From Megaera sp965229545 (GTDB lineage Bacteria > Pseudomonadota > Alphaproteobacteria > Rickettsiales > Rickettsiaceae), in the NCBI GenBank assembly GCA_965229545.1, contig OZ245887.1, positions 1,364,001 through 1,428,000 on the forward strand: a stretch of DNA of 64,000 nucleotides, written 5' to 3'. The translations under genes and the position numbers were made by a program. Under the pieces are notes generated by a model. The model saw only the letters and a program-made list of their open reading frames with translations. It did no database searches and had not been told where the DNA came from. Each line of letters opens with the position of its first letter. Position 1 is the first letter of the stretch. Shown here in pieces: positions 29,096 to 38,162 of this stretch.

Positions 29096-29304
29096 AAAAT
29101 AATTAAAGAACCTTATAGTGATTATAACCAATTAAATTTTAGTCTATGAGGAAATTGTAATTTTGTTTCTCATCGTAGTATAAATATCTACCTTTTCTAA
29201 GGCTAACTTCCATTGGATTATTTATATTTCAGAAGTCCAATTGCAGTTTGCTAGTATTTAGTTTGTGGTACGGGTACTCAAATTTTTATATCTGGTTCAG
29301 CAGC

Positions 29305-30063
29305 TTATTTTAATATGTTTTTCCAGATTTTCTTTTTTGTAACGTAGAAAAATACAGTAAAAACTAAAAGGAAAATCATTACTTTTAGACCCATAGATTT
29401 TCTATGCTCCATTTCCGGTTCTGCCGCCCATTGTAGAAATACCACTACGTCTTTTGCCATTTGTTCTACGGTTGCTGGGGTGCCATCAGAAAAAGTGACT
29501 TGTCCTTCAGTTAGTGGTGGAGGCATAGCTATTTGCCCACCTTCAAAATATGGATTATAATATAAACCTAGCATCAATTTAACGTTAGCAGGGGCTTCTT
29601 TATAGCTGGATAATAACGAAAATACATAATTTGGTCCATCCTGTCTTGCTTTTATTATAAGGGATAGATCTACTGGATACGCCCCATTGTTAGCAGCTCT
29701 TGCAGCTTCTTCGTTCGGATATGGGGAAACAAACCTATCAGATGGTAGAGCAGGCCTATCAAATATTTCACCTTCGGCATTTGGGCCATCCTTAACTGTG
29801 TATTTTTGAGCAAGTTGTTTTATTTCCGCTTCTGAAAAACCTATATCCTTTAAGTTCCTATAGTATAGATTATGATTGCTATGACAGGTAGAACAGACTT
29901 CAAGGTAAACTTGAGCTCCCCGCTGAGCAGCTTGCCTATCGAATGTTCCAAATATGCCTTCAAACGGCCAAACTAACTGTAAAGGCTTTTTTGCGGTAGT
30001 GTCCGCAATTGCGCCAAAACTGCTAAAGGATATTAAAAAAGCAATAATAACTCTATTATACAT
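29305..30063 (-). CDS. petC: Ubiquinol-cytochrome c reductase, cytochrome c1 subunit
   Basis: Cytochrome c1 of the bc1 complex. The 252 residues have a signal peptide (residues 1-20), the heme attachment motif VCSTCHSNHNL near 56, the axial-ligand region IAMPPPLTEG (Met) near 178 and a C-terminal membrane anchor (MIFLLVFTVFFYV). The heme faces the periplasm. Third gene of the petABC operon, 37 bases after petB. Intact. Confidence 0.96.
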   Translation of the reverse strand: MYNRVIIAFLISFSSFGAIADTTAKKPLQLVWPFEGIFGTFDRQAAQRGAQVYLEVCSTCHSNHNLYYRNLKDIGFSEAEIKQLAQKYTVKDGPNAEGEIFDRPALPSDRFVSPYPNEEAARAANNGAYPVDLSLIIKARQDGPNYVFSLLSSYKEAPANVKLMLGLYYNPYFEGGQIAMPPPLTEGQVTFSDGTPATVEQMAKDVVVFLQWAAEPEMEHRKSMGLKVMIFLLVFTVFFYVTKKKIWKNILK

Positions 30064-30100
30064 AATTTGTTACTTTTTTATCTTTACCTAAATAACGTTA

Positions 30101-31306
30101 TTATTCTACTGCTTCCTTTAGGAGTGGCAGAGGTTTTTCAATTTTACCAGTCAAAGGTACTAAAACAAGAAAATGGAAAAAATAATAACTAGCTGCAATT
30201 CTGCTAACTGTTAGGTAAGGCTCTTCTGCAGGTTTCCCTCCTACATAACCAAGGACTAAACAATCAATTACAAATACCCAAAATGCCCATTTATAAAGTG
30301 GTCTATAGTTAGCGCTTCTTACGGGTGATCTATCTATCCAGGGCAGAAAGAATAAGATCAAAATGCTACTAAACATTAATACTACGCCTCCGAGTTTTGA
30401 TGGCACAGCTCTGAGGATTGCATAAAATGGCAGGAAATACCATTCAGGTACAATATGAGCAGGCGTAACTAAAGGATTAGCGGGTATGTAATTGTCCGGA
30501 TGACCCAGTAAATTTGGCTTGTAAAATATAAAATAAGCAAATATCAATAAGTAAATCCCAAAGCCAAAAAAATCCTTGACTGTATAATAAGGATGAAAAG
30601 GGATCATATTTTTTTCTTTTAGCTTTACTCCTGTAGGATTATTAGACCCATGAGTATGTAGTGACCAAATGTGCAGAATAACGAGAGCAACAATAATAAA
30701 AGGTAGTAAGAAATGCAGTGAATAAAACCGATTTAAGGTTGGGTTAGCAACTGAAAATCCACCCCATAACCATGTAACAATACTTTCACCGATAAGCGGT
30801 ATAGCAGAGAACAGGTTAGTGATCACCGTTGCTCCCCAATAGCTCATCTGTCCCCAAGGTAAAACATATCCCATGAAAGCCGTAGCCATCATGGTAAGGA
30901 AAATAACTAAACCTATTTGCCACAGCAACTCTCTTGGGGTTTTATAGGAGCCATAATATAAACCACGGAATATATGCAAATAAACCGCAACGAAGAACAT
31001 TGATGCCCCAACAGCATGCATGTATCTGATCAGCCACCCGTAGTTAACATTCCGCATTATTTTTTCTACACTATCAAATGCATGGTCAACGTGCGGGGTG
31101 TAGTGCATCGATAATACTAGGCCGGTTAATATTTGGATAACAAGAGCAATCCCGGCAATTGAACCCAGATTCCACATATAGTTTAGGTTTTTGGGAGTTT
31201 TATATACGGCAAAGTGGAATAAAAATGAAAAAATCGGCAATCGGTAGTTTATCCAAGCAATAACACCTTCAGTTTTAGCTGTATCTTGAACTTCATTGTT
31301 CTTCAT
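30101..31306 (-). CDS. petB: Ubiquinol-cytochrome c reductase, cytochrome b subunit
   Basis: A 401-residue membrane protein with eight helices. Heme-ligand histidines lie in helices B and D: RYMHAVGASMFFVAVYLHIF (near 93-110) and the pair near 196-210 (HFLLPFIIVALVILHIW). The Qo site motif PEWYF (near 284) and GYVLPWGQMSYWGATV (near 147) are present. Forms the quinol oxidation and reduction sites of complex III. Follows petA by two bases. Intact. Confidence 0.97.
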   Translation of the reverse strand: MKNNEVQDTAKTEGVIAWINYRLPIFSFLFHFAVYKTPKNLNYMWNLGSIAGIALVIQILTGLVLSMHYTPHVDHAFDSVEKIMRNVNYGWLIRYMHAVGASMFFVAVYLHIFRGLYYGSYKTPRELLWQIGLVIFLTMMATAFMGYVLPWGQMSYWGATVITNLFSAIPLIGESIVTWLWGGFSVANPTLNRFYSLHFLLPFIIVALVILHIWSLHTHGSNNPTGVKLKEKNMIPFHPYYTVKDFFGFGIYLLIFAYFIFYKPNLLGHPDNYIPANPLVTPAHIVPEWYFLPFYAILRAVPSKLGGVVLMFSSILILFFLPWIDRSPVRSANYRPLYKWAFWVFVIDCLVLGYVGGKPAEEPYLTVSRIAASYYFFHFLVLVPLTGKIEKPLPLLKEAVE

Positions 31307-31308
31307 AA

Positions 31309-31845
31309 CTATCCGATCCTAACTTTAGTATCTGAAATAAATTCATAAGGAGGAATAGCAAGGTTTAATGGTGCTGGACCTTTTCTTATCCTTCCTGAAG
31401 TATCATAATGGGAACCATGGCACGGGCAAAACCAGCCAAGATAATCACCTTTATTTGCAAGTGGCACACATCCAAGGTGCGTACATATACCGATTGTTAT
31501 AAGCCACTTATCATGACCTGTTTTAACCCTTGCACTATCTTCCTGAGGATCAACAAGTGCTGACATATGAGTTTCTCTAGCTTCTTTTATTTCTTCTTCA
31601 GTTCTATTTCTAATAAATACAGGTTTGCCTCGCCACTTGACAGCCATAGTGTGGCCTGGTTCGATTGACGAAATATCGACCTCAATTGAAGAAAGAGCTA
31701 ACACATCTGCGGACGGGTTCAGAGAATCAACAAGCGGCCAGGCTGTACAAGCAACGCCAACTGCTGCAAGGCTACTAGCAGTAAGGGTCACAAAATCTCT
31801 TCTTGTGGTTTTATTTGAATTTTCTGAAAAATTATCGTCTGACAT
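31309..31845 (-). CDS. petA: Ubiquinol-cytochrome c reductase, Rieske iron-sulfur subunit
   Basis: A 178-residue protein with a twin-arginine type N-terminus (TTRRDFVTLTASSLAAVG) acting as membrane anchor and the [2Fe-2S] motifs CTHLGCVP and CPCHGSHYD (near residues 122 and 141). Accepts an electron from ubiquinol at the Qo site. First gene of the petABC operon; the promoter presumably lies in the 160 bases before the ATG. Intact. Confidence 0.97.
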   Translation of the reverse strand: MSDDNFSENSNKTTRRDFVTLTASSLAAVGVACTAWPLVDSLNPSADVLALSSIEVDISSIEPGHTMAVKWRGKPVFIRNRTEEEIKEARETHMSALVDPQEDSARVKTGHDKWLITIGICTHLGCVPLANKGDYLGWFCPCHGSHYDTSGRIRKGPAPLNLAIPPYEFISDTKVRIG

Positions 31846-32005
31846 AGATGGTCTACTTATAATAACTAATTATACATTCTTGGCATTATATAAATATGAG
31901 TTTATGATATCAATAAATTAAATAAAATTTTGTTTAGTCCTCATTATCATAAGGATTCGGTTTGTTATAATTTATCGGATCTATGATTTTTTTTCATTCC
32001 TTCTT

Positions 32006-32317
32006 CTAGTTTAGATTCCTCCTCCGGTGGGTACGTATTGCCGGAGGATCTTGTAAGCAGGCCCAAAAATCGCTCAAATGAGCTATCTTAGGGATACAAT
32101 ATTGAGCTACTGATTTTGTTTGGATGAGCGCATCAAATACTACGTCTTCAGCTTTCTTTAGTATTCCTGAATCACTAAGACCTTTAAAAACCCAGTATGC
32201 AACTACAATTCCGGTAATAAAAATAGTAACAAACCATTTACTTAATATACCATAAACAAAAACTGTAAACGGGCTTTTAAAAAGTACCTTAAATTTTCCT
32301 ATAAACGAGTCGAACAT
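32006..32317 (-). CDS. Small membrane protein, resembles DUF2670 (Rickettsia-associated)
   Basis: A 103-residue protein with one clear membrane helix (about residues 30-45, FVTIFITGIVVAYWVF). The pattern KSPFTVFVYGILSKWF then VVFDALIQTKSVAQYCIPKI is what I recall of the DUF2670 family found in Rickettsia; the assignment is from memory. The C-terminus is basic (THRRRNLN). Function unknown. It lies between petA and ccmB on the same strand; the gap from petA is 161 bases, so it probably has its own promoter. Confidence 0.6.
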   Translation of the reverse strand: MFDSFIGKFKVLFKSPFTVFVYGILSKWFVTIFITGIVVAYWVFKGLSDSGILKKAEDVVFDALIQTKSVAQYCIPKIAHLSDFWACLQDPPAIRTHRRRNLN

Positions 32318-32432
32318 AACTTAAAACCTATTAAGTTAATTATTGCATTAATTGCTAAAATTACTGCCTTCAGTGTAAACTGAATTGTTAGTAGAAGAAA
32401 TGATATTTTCTTCTACTAACAAATATTTATGT

Positions 32433-33074
32433 TTATATGTTGTAAATATTTTCAATTAGGTAACTTGATAGATAAATAGACATAGGTATGATAATACAGT
32501 TGACTCCGGTCAGTATAAGGAGAAGAGAATAGTTATTATTTTCACTTTGTATAATTATTCCCGACAGTATGATATTTGGTATAATCAACGGGAGAAGTAA
32601 AGTTGAGAGTAAATTGGTATTTGAACGGAAATAACACTGGATTGATGATATTAAAATTATTACCCCGCAGCTGGTAGCCATTAATGATATTCCTGTAATA
32701 ATTATCAAGTTTAGCTTAAGTACATCTATATTGAACAGAAAGTATGAGATGGCGACATTTAATATAAAAGCCATGCTTCCACAGGTAAATAATCCGAGAT
32801 ACTTAGCTAGAATTATGTGAATAGGTTTAAACGATGTAAGCAATATCTCTAATGAACCGTCTTCCACTTCTGATTTTAAAAAATTTCCGGCAATGCCAAT
32901 TAAAGAAAGTGGTATAGAAATCACAGTAAAAATAACCCCTAAATTAGCAATTTTATCATGGGAACTTACGATAGTTATGCTACCGCTATAAAATACGAAA
33001 AAGATAAAAAAATACTTGGTTAAATTATGTACCTTGTTTTGGAGTAGGAATTCGTGTTTTATAAAGTGTATCAT
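32433..33074 (-). CDS. ccmB: Heme exporter protein CcmB
   Basis: A 213-residue inner-membrane subunit of the CcmAB(C) transporter for cytochrome c maturation. About six helices. The family motif FLKSEVEDGSLEILLTS (near residue 66), followed by ILAKYLGLFTCGSMA, is a good match to CcmB. It supplies heme handling for cytochrome c1 encoded nearby. It lies 128 bases downstream of ccmA on the same strand. Intact. Confidence 0.9.
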   Translation of the reverse strand: MIHFIKHEFLLQNKVHNLTKYFFIFFVFYSGSITIVSSHDKIANLGVIFTVISIPLSLIGIAGNFLKSEVEDGSLEILLTSFKPIHIILAKYLGLFTCGSMAFILNVAISYFLFNIDVLKLNLIIITGISLMATSCGVIILISSIQCYFRSNTNLLSTLLLPLIIPNIILSGIIIQSENNNYSLLLILTGVNCIIIPMSIYLSSYLIENIYNI

Positions 33075-33202
33075 TAAAAAATTAAATATTTAATAATAAG
33101 ATTTGATTTTTATTACTATCAGGATTGCATCCTAGCATAGGCTCTTAAACAATTTCAAATAATTCTTTTCCCAGTTTAATAAAATTCCCTAAACAAATTT
33201 GT

Positions 33203-33808
33203 TTAGGAAATAGAAACCAAATCTATAACTAAAGCAGATTTAATCAAAGGCTCGGTATGTGAGCTTGCTATTATTATTCCTCCGTTATTAGCTTTTGAGA
33301 TAATCAAGTTATTTAAAAGTTCTCTGCTATTTGTGTCAAGGTTGTTTTCTACTTCGTCAAGCAACCAGATAGGGGAGGAACAGGCAAGTAGTCTAGCTAA
33401 GGCAACTCTCTGTTTCTGACCAGCTGAAAGGGCGTAGCATTTAGTGTGGATATAATCTTCGAGTTTAAAATAAAAAATTGCTGCAGAAACTAATTCAGGC
33501 GAATTATATGTTTTGGCCCAGAATTCTATATTTTCAATTACGGTTAATTCTGTTTTGACCCCAGTTTTATGTCCAATATAAACGCAGTACGGTTTTACTA
33601 AATCTTCTAGTATTATATTATTTTTACCAAAAGTAATTTGCCCTGAAGATATCCCTTTTATTCCAGCTATTGCCCGTAGCAAGGATGTTTTGCCGCATCC
33701 GTTTTTTCCTCTGAAGTAGACTATTGAGCTGGGCAAGAAGGTTATAGAAAAGTTTTTTATAAGCTTAGATTCACTAGTATTTATGCAGACAGAACTTAGA
33801 GAGAGCAT
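33203..33808 (-). CDS. ccmA: Heme exporter ATP-binding protein CcmA
   Basis: A 201-residue ABC ATPase: Walker A GKNGCGKTSLLRA near residue 34, signature ALSAGQKQRVALARLL near 127, Walker B SPIWLLDEVENNLD near 148 and the H-loop (ASSHTEP) near 180. Energises the CcmAB complex needed for cytochrome c assembly. Short length is typical of CcmA. Divergent from acnA, with 152 bases between. Confidence 0.94.
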   Translation of the reverse strand: MLSLSSVCINTSESKLIKNFSITFLPSSIVYFRGKNGCGKTSLLRAIAGIKGISSGQITFGKNNIILEDLVKPYCVYIGHKTGVKTELTVIENIEFWAKTYNSPELVSAAIFYFKLEDYIHTKCYALSAGQKQRVALARLLACSSPIWLLDEVENNLDTNSRELLNNLIISKANNGGIIIASSHTEPLIKSALVIDLVSIS

Positions 33809-36579
33809 TTTTACACACTACCAATAATAAATTTTCTTATAAACCCTAAACGTAACTAGTAATATTAGTTGTACTTAATATATAGTTTTATTACCATGAA
33901 TATTATGCTGGTACTACTCATAATTCTAAATCAGTATAAAAAATTGTGTGAGGTTATTTTATGTCTAACGAACAAAATCAGCAATACAAAAAATTTGTGA
34001 AATTTGACGGCAGAAATTATTGGATTTTTGACATAAAAGAGGCAGCAAAAGATATTGGTTTAGATATTGAACAATTACCTTTTTCTTTAAGAGTTTTGTT
34101 TGAAAATGTTTTAAGGAATGGCGGGAATCAAGAGCGGCTTTCTGCTTTTAAAAAATGGTTAAATCTTAAGACTCCTTCAGAAGAAATAAATTTTTATCCT
34201 GCAAGAGTATTAATGCAGGACTTTACCGGAGTTCCGGCTATAGTAGATCTTGCTTCTATGCGGGATGCAATAAAAATTGCTTGGCGCTAGCTCTTATAAA
34301 ATCAACCCTTTAATTCCTGTAGATTTAGTTATTGACCACTCTGTCCAGGTGGATTCTTATAGTTTGTCTGATTCTTTTGCTGAAAACGTTGCAAAAGAGG
34401 TAGAAAGAAACTTAGAAAGGTATGAGTTTTTAAAGTGGGGTCAGAAAAGCTTTAGTAATTTTAGGGTGGTGCCGCCAGGTACAGGTATTTGCCATCAGGT
34501 AAATCTTGAATATTTAGCTCAAACTGTTTGGATAAAAAATGAGACAGAAGGAGAGATGCTATATCCTGATACGTTAGTTGGAACAGACAGTCATACTACT
34601 ATGGTTAACGCATTGTCGGTACTTGGCTGGGGAGTAGGGGGAATTGAAGCTGAAGCGGCAATGCTTGGCCAGCCTCTCCCTATGATATTACCAGAAGTAG
34701 TAGGATTTAAGCTAATCGGTTTTCTGCAAGGTAATATTACAGCCACAGATTTAGTGTTAACAGTTACACAAACGTTAAGGAAGAAAGGTGTAGTTGGTAA
34801 GTTTGTAGAATTCTTTGGTTCTGGTCTTGATAACTTATCTTTAGCAGATAGAGCTACTATATCTAACATGGCACCTGAATACGGTGCAACTTGTGGGTTT
34901 TTTCCAATAGACGAGGAAACAATTCGTTATTTAGAGTTAACAGGCAGAAATTCCCATAGGGTTAAAGTAGTTGAGCAATATGCCAAGAACCAGCTTTTCT
35001 GGAGAAATTCTAACGACGTAACCTATAGTGATGTTCTTGAACTTAATTTATCAACGCTTGAGCCTTCTCTTGCTGGTCCTAAAAGACCTCAAGATAGGGT
35101 TGCTTTAGGGTATGTAAACAGTAATTTTAAAGAAGCCTTGCCTTCTCTTGCTGGTAATGAAGCAACTACTGATGTTAAATTTAATGTTAGTTCTGGAGAT
35201 TATAAATTAGGGAATGGCGATGTGGTAATTGCTGCTATTACTGCTGCACCAATACGTCTAATCCTTCTGTGATGGTTGCTGCTAGTATAGTTGCAGAAAA
35301 AGCTTATGAATTAGGTCTAAAACCTAAGCCTTGGGTTAAGACTTCCCTTGCTCCTGGCTCTCAAGTGGTGACTGAATATCTACAAAAAGGCGGGTTGGAT
35401 AAATACTTGGATTTTATGGGTTTCAACCTTGTCGGTTATGGTTGCACTACTTAGTATAGGGAATTCAGGTCCACTAAAACCTGAAATAGAAAAATTGATA
35501 ACAGATAACCGTCTTGCGGTTGCATCGGTTTTATCAGGAAATAGAAATTTTGAAGGCCGGATACATCCTCTTGTTCGAGCCAATTATCTTGCTTCACCGC
35601 CGTTAGTGGTAGCTTATGCTATTGCCGGAACAATAAATATTAATCTTGATAAGGACTCGATCGGAAATGATAAAAATGGTAAAGCAGTATATTTACAAGA
35701 TATTTGGCCCACTAATGTTGAGATCAAATCATATATTGAGTCATGTATTACAAAAGATATGTTTAAAGAAAAGTACAAAAACGTATTTGCGGGTGATGAA
35801 AATTGACAGGATATAAAAGTTAAAGAAACTGATACCTACAACTGGAATAGTAACAGTACATATATTAAAAATCCTCCATATTTTGAAAATATTAATAAAC
35901 CGATGCAGGAATTAAATGATATTAATAATGCCAGAATACTTGCTTTGTTCGGTGATTCAATTACTACCGACCATATTTCTCCGGCGGGCTCAATAAGCAA
36001 AATCAGCCCTGCGGCAAAATTTTTGATGGATAGGGGAATTTCTCAAGCTGAATTCAATTCTTATGGAGCACGAAGAGGGAATCACGAAATAATGATGAGA
36101 GGGACTTTTGCAAATGTTCGCATTAAGAACTATCTATGCCTAGGGATAGAAGGAGGGGTAACTATTAATCACTTAAATGGTCAGCAAATGAGTATTTATG
36201 ATGCAGCTATGGAGTATAAAAAGAAATCTGTCCCATTAGTAATTTTTGCTGGTAAAGAATATGGTACTGGTTCCTCAAGGGATTGGGCTGCAAAAGGTAC
36301 AAGTTTACTTGGAATAAAGGCTGTTATAGCTGAAAGTTTTGAAAGAATTCACCGGTCGAATCTTGTAGGTATGGGTGTTTTACCAATCTCTTTCCAGAAT
36401 GGCAAAAAATGGATGGATTTGAACCTTAAAGGTGATGAAGAAGTTAGTATTCTGGGTATAAGTAGAGATATGAAGCCTTACCAACCTTTAAAATGCTTGA
36501 TAAAGCGTAAAAATGGTGGAAATGACGTTATTGGATGTTATAGTGCAGGTTTATACTGAGAATGAAATAGAGTATATTA

Positions 36580-37711
36580 TTACTCTAGCCTTTAAATATT
36601 AAACATTATATAGTAGCATAAGCTATTTCTTTCTTTTTAAAATAATTTTGAATTTTTATACCATTAAACTGAATTTGTGTTAAATAGGACCGTACATTAA
36701 TTGTTAAATCTTTTACTGATTTTAGTACTCGAAAATTATTGGAGTTAGCTTTGACATCTTGGTTTACAAGTTCTTGTGGATTCATATCAGGACAATATGA
36801 TGGTAAATAAAACAATTCTAGCTTGTCCTTATGTCTTTCTACATAAGCTTTTACCTTTTTACTGTGATGCACTCTATGATTATCTAATATCAAAAATATT
36901 TTCTGCTTAATTTGTCTGATCAGTCTACCTAAAAATTCAATACACTTTTTGCTGGTAAAATTATCTTCAAATACCATCCAGTTCATAAACCCTTGCGGAC
37001 TAATAGCAGCTAGCATATTACATTTAAATCTTGAGCCACTTCTCTTGATTGCTGGGGTCTTGCCTTTAAGACCATATGTTTTACCTCGATTATCTGTTGA
37101 TTGTATCCCCATTTCATCTCCCCAATAAATTCTAGCACTTTCTTTCATTGCACGAGACTTGATTTCTGGATATGTGACTGTTAACCATTCTTTTATCTTC
37201 TCTGGATTACGTTGATAGGCTGATTTAATTGGTTTTTGAGACGTAAAACCCAATCTATTCATAATTTTTCTTATAGAACGCCTGTTATACTGATAAAGGT
37301 AATTGGATTCTATATATTCTTGTACCACTTTACTATTCCATAACGTATAATCCATTCCCAATTCATCAGGTGTATGTGATAAAATTTTAGATTTTAATTC
37401 CTCTTCTTGATTTTTACTGATTTTAGATCCTGTTCCTACCTTTACTCCTCGCTTCTTATAGCGAAAGCTTTCTTCCTTATAAATTTTGTACTCTTTAAGA
37501 TATTTCCATATAGAACTCCTAGAAAACCCAAAGGTAATAGATGCTTGTTTCTTGCTTATTCCATGTATAACTATTGCTTCCACTGCTTTCTTTCTTAATA
37601 TCTTGAGATCGCTTGGTGATAATTTTTTATTAGACATTTTGTTATTACTCTTGATACAATATCATTATATCATTTCTCTAATGTTAGTTCAATATTTAAA
37701 GGCCGGAGTAA
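36580..37711 (-). mobile_element. IS630-family insertion sequence, copy B, inside acnA
   Basis: A 1132-bp element with the same ends as copies A, C and D. TA target duplication at 36578-36579 and 37712-37713. Removing the element and one TA rejoins an aconitase reading frame: EYI from the left and KSGSILGAVLKN from the right, in phase with no stop. The transposase runs opposite to acnA. Confidence 0.95.
36606..37637 (-). CDS. IS630 family transposase (copy B)
   Basis: A complete 343-residue DDE transposase identical in layout to the others: helix-turn-helix near residues 15-55, YWGDEMGIQS, LILDNHRVHH and CPDMNPQELVNQD. It reads YKIYKEESF and TPAIKRSG, like copies C and D and unlike copy A. 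Probably active. Confidence 0.94.
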   Translation of the reverse strand: MSNKKLSPSDLKILRKKAVEAIVIHGISKKQASITFGFSRSSIWKYLKEYKIYKEESFRYKKRGVKVGTGSKISKNQEEELKSKILSHTPDELGMDYTLWNSKVVQEYIESNYLYQYNRRSIRKIMNRLGFTSQKPIKSAYQRNPEKIKEWLTVTYPEIKSRAMKESARIYWGDEMGIQSTDNRGKTYGLKGKTPAIKRSGSRFKCNMLAAISPQGFMNWMVFEDNFTSKKCIEFLGRLIRQIKQKIFLILDNHRVHHSKKVKAYVERHKDKLELFYLPSYCPDMNPQELVNQDVKANSNNFRVLKSVKDLTINVRSYLTQIQFNGIKIQNYFKKKEIAYATI

Positions 37712-37792
37712 TAAAAGCGGTAGTATACTTGGTGCAGTATTGAAAAATTTAGCAGATAGCCCTGGGGATAATAAATTGGAGGAACTTGGTTA

Positions 37793-38146
37793 ATGCGTAA
37801 CAAAATTAACACATATTTGCAACCCGGAAAAAAGAATATAATCTTGATATATGTATTATATTTAATCGGATTGATGAATCCGATTATTCCTTTTTTAGGG
37901 GGCGCTTTTGCTTATGCTAACAAGTCAAGTCATAATAAATTGTGGCAAAGCCGTTATTTATTCGCATTAAAAAATTTTTATATTTACATATTTTGGGTAG
38001 TACTATCGCTAATAAAAAATTGGATTTTTATGGGGTTTGTCCTATATATTGCCGTATTTGTGTGGCTAATAATAAGAAGTATATTGGCACTACGTTTTTT
38101 ATTTCAAGATTTGCCTTATCCTAATCCTTCAACTTTTTGGATTTAA
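37793..38146 (+). CDS. Small polytopic membrane protein, DUF4870/COG3671-like
   Basis: A 117-residue protein with about three to four membrane helices: IILIYVLYLIGLMNPIIPFL near residue 17, FYIYIFWVVLSLI near 64 and GFVLYIAVFVWLIIRSI near 78. This resembles the small membrane proteins of COG3671 (DUF4870/TIC20-like) that occur near respiratory genes. Its ATG overlaps the acnA stop codon (TAATG), so its translation was probably coupled to aconitase, which is now broken upstream. How it is now expressed is uncertain. Confidence 0.6.
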   Translation: MRNKINTYLQPGKKNIILIYVLYLIGLMNPIIPFLGGAFAYANKSSHNKLWQSRYLFALKNFYIYIFWVVLSLIKNWIFMGFVLYIAVFVWLIIRSILALRFLFQDLPYPNPSTFWI

Positions 38147-38162
38147 TAGGCATTAAGTTAAT

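Larger units (their letters stand above)
33961..37793 (+). pseudogene. acnA: Aconitate hydratase A, destroyed by at least four frameshifts, one stop and an IS630
   Basis: Aconitase interconverts citrate and isocitrate. Without the IS630 (36580-37711 plus one TA), the gene is about 899 codons, as for AcnA. Recognisable parts: VPPGTGICHQVNLEYLA, LVGTDSHTTMVNALSVLGWG, ISNMAPEYGATCGFFPIDEE, YGCTT, GDSITTDHISPAGSI and GTGSSRDWAAKG. Lesions: shift near 34285 after AIKIA; near 35243 a lost T destroys the ACTNTSN cluster cysteine; an inserted A near 35452 removes the second cysteine of CTTC; TGA at 35804-35806 where Trp is expected; and a shift near 36520 before VQVYTENEIEYIKSGS. That last frame continues through the IS630 site and ends at 37793 (NKLEELG). 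The stop overlaps the next ATG. Confidence 0.9.

Noticed and set aside
37486..37743. An antisense frame (MYSLRYFHIELL) present in every IS630 copy
   Set aside because: It is conserved only because the IS copies are nearly identical; it lies opposite the helix-turn-helix coding region and has no independent support.
25003..37793. The idea that all frameshifts are sequencing or assembly errors
   Set aside because: Not fully excluded, but in-phase stop codons, an IS within acnA, and long stretches of intact neighbouring genes with equal homopolymer content argue for real decay.
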